6,484 nucleotides of DNA, taken from the NCBI GenBank assembly GCA_900549455.1, contig UROM01000102.1, positions 1 through 6,484 on the forward strand, read 5' to 3'. The notes beneath the pieces were generated by a model. The model was not told the DNA's origin and searched no databases. It saw nothing but the letters and a program-made list of their open reading frames with translations. This document shows positions 6,453-6,484 of the stretch, in pieces (position 1 is the first letter of the stretch; each line of letters begins with the position of its first letter). The stretch is from an uncultured Collinsella sp. (GTDB lineage: Bacteria > Actinomycetota > Coriobacteriia > Coriobacteriales > Coriobacteriaceae). The position numbers were made by a program, and so were the translations under genes.

Positions 6453-6484
6453 CTGTCTCTTATACACATCTGACGCTGCCGACG
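6453..6484 (-). other. Nextera Read 1 adapter contamination at the right end
   Basis: Bases 6453-6484 are the reverse complement of 32 of the 33 nt of the Nextera Read 1 adapter, starting with the Tn5 mosaic end (CTGTCTCTTATACACATCT, 6453-6471). Genomic sequence ends at 6452. The same adapter occurs inverted at 15-47, so the contig has identical artificial inverted termini. Both fit Read 2 running through a short insert into the i5-side adapter. Confidence 0.98.

Noticed and set aside
15..6484. Perfect inverted terminal repeats flanking the six genes, like a transposon
   Set aside because: The repeats are the Nextera Read 1 adapter with the Tn5 mosaic end, and the left one continues into an index and the P5 primer. 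This is library contamination, not a mobile element; no transposase is present.

Overview
This is a short assembled fragment of a bacterial chromosome, rich in G+C (roughly 60% by eye). It is capped at both ends by Illumina Nextera (Tn5) adapter sequence. The genuine DNA runs from about 48 to 6452. All six genes read on the minus strand and are tightly packed: in transcription order lepA (3' half only), dusB, hemW, a membrane-anchored DnaJ-like gene, dnaJ, and mtaB (5' part only). Gaps are 4, 2, 58, 81 and 9 nt, so this looks like one housekeeping operon cut at both ends. No RNA gene, mobile element, CRISPR array or convincing terminator is visible, and no gene-free stretch exceeds 100 nt.

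The gene set (EF4/LepA, HemW, DnaJ, MtaB) recalls the lepA-hemW-hrcA-grpE-dnaK-dnaJ-...-mtaB neighbourhood of many Gram-positive bacteria. Here hrcA, grpE and dnaK are missing, and dusB sits between lepA and hemW. The G+C content, frequent GTG starts, strong Shine-Dalgarno sites and protein sequence style suggest an Actinomycetota member, perhaps a gut Coriobacteriia such as a Collinsella relative. That placement is inference; no marker gene here proves it.

Region by region (minus strand, right to left): 6452-5541 is the C-terminal half of the elongation factor LepA. 5536-4493 is a tRNA dihydrouridine synthase. 4490-3258 is the radical-SAM heme-related protein HemW. 3199-2096 is a J-protein with a J domain, Gly/Phe region and four-repeat zinc finger, in which the second substrate-binding domain and dimerisation tail are replaced by three hydrophobic segments. 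2014-866 is a canonical, full-length DnaJ. 856-48 is the N-terminal part of the tRNA methylthiotransferase MtaB.

Functionally the cluster joins translation quality (LepA), tRNA modification (DusB, MtaB), heme handling (HemW) and protein folding (two J-proteins). The most notable item is the tandem pair of J-proteins, one soluble and one apparently membrane-bound. The adapter ends matter for any reader: the apparent start of lepA in a naive translation (Met-Tyr-Lys-Arg-Gln) is adapter, not biology.
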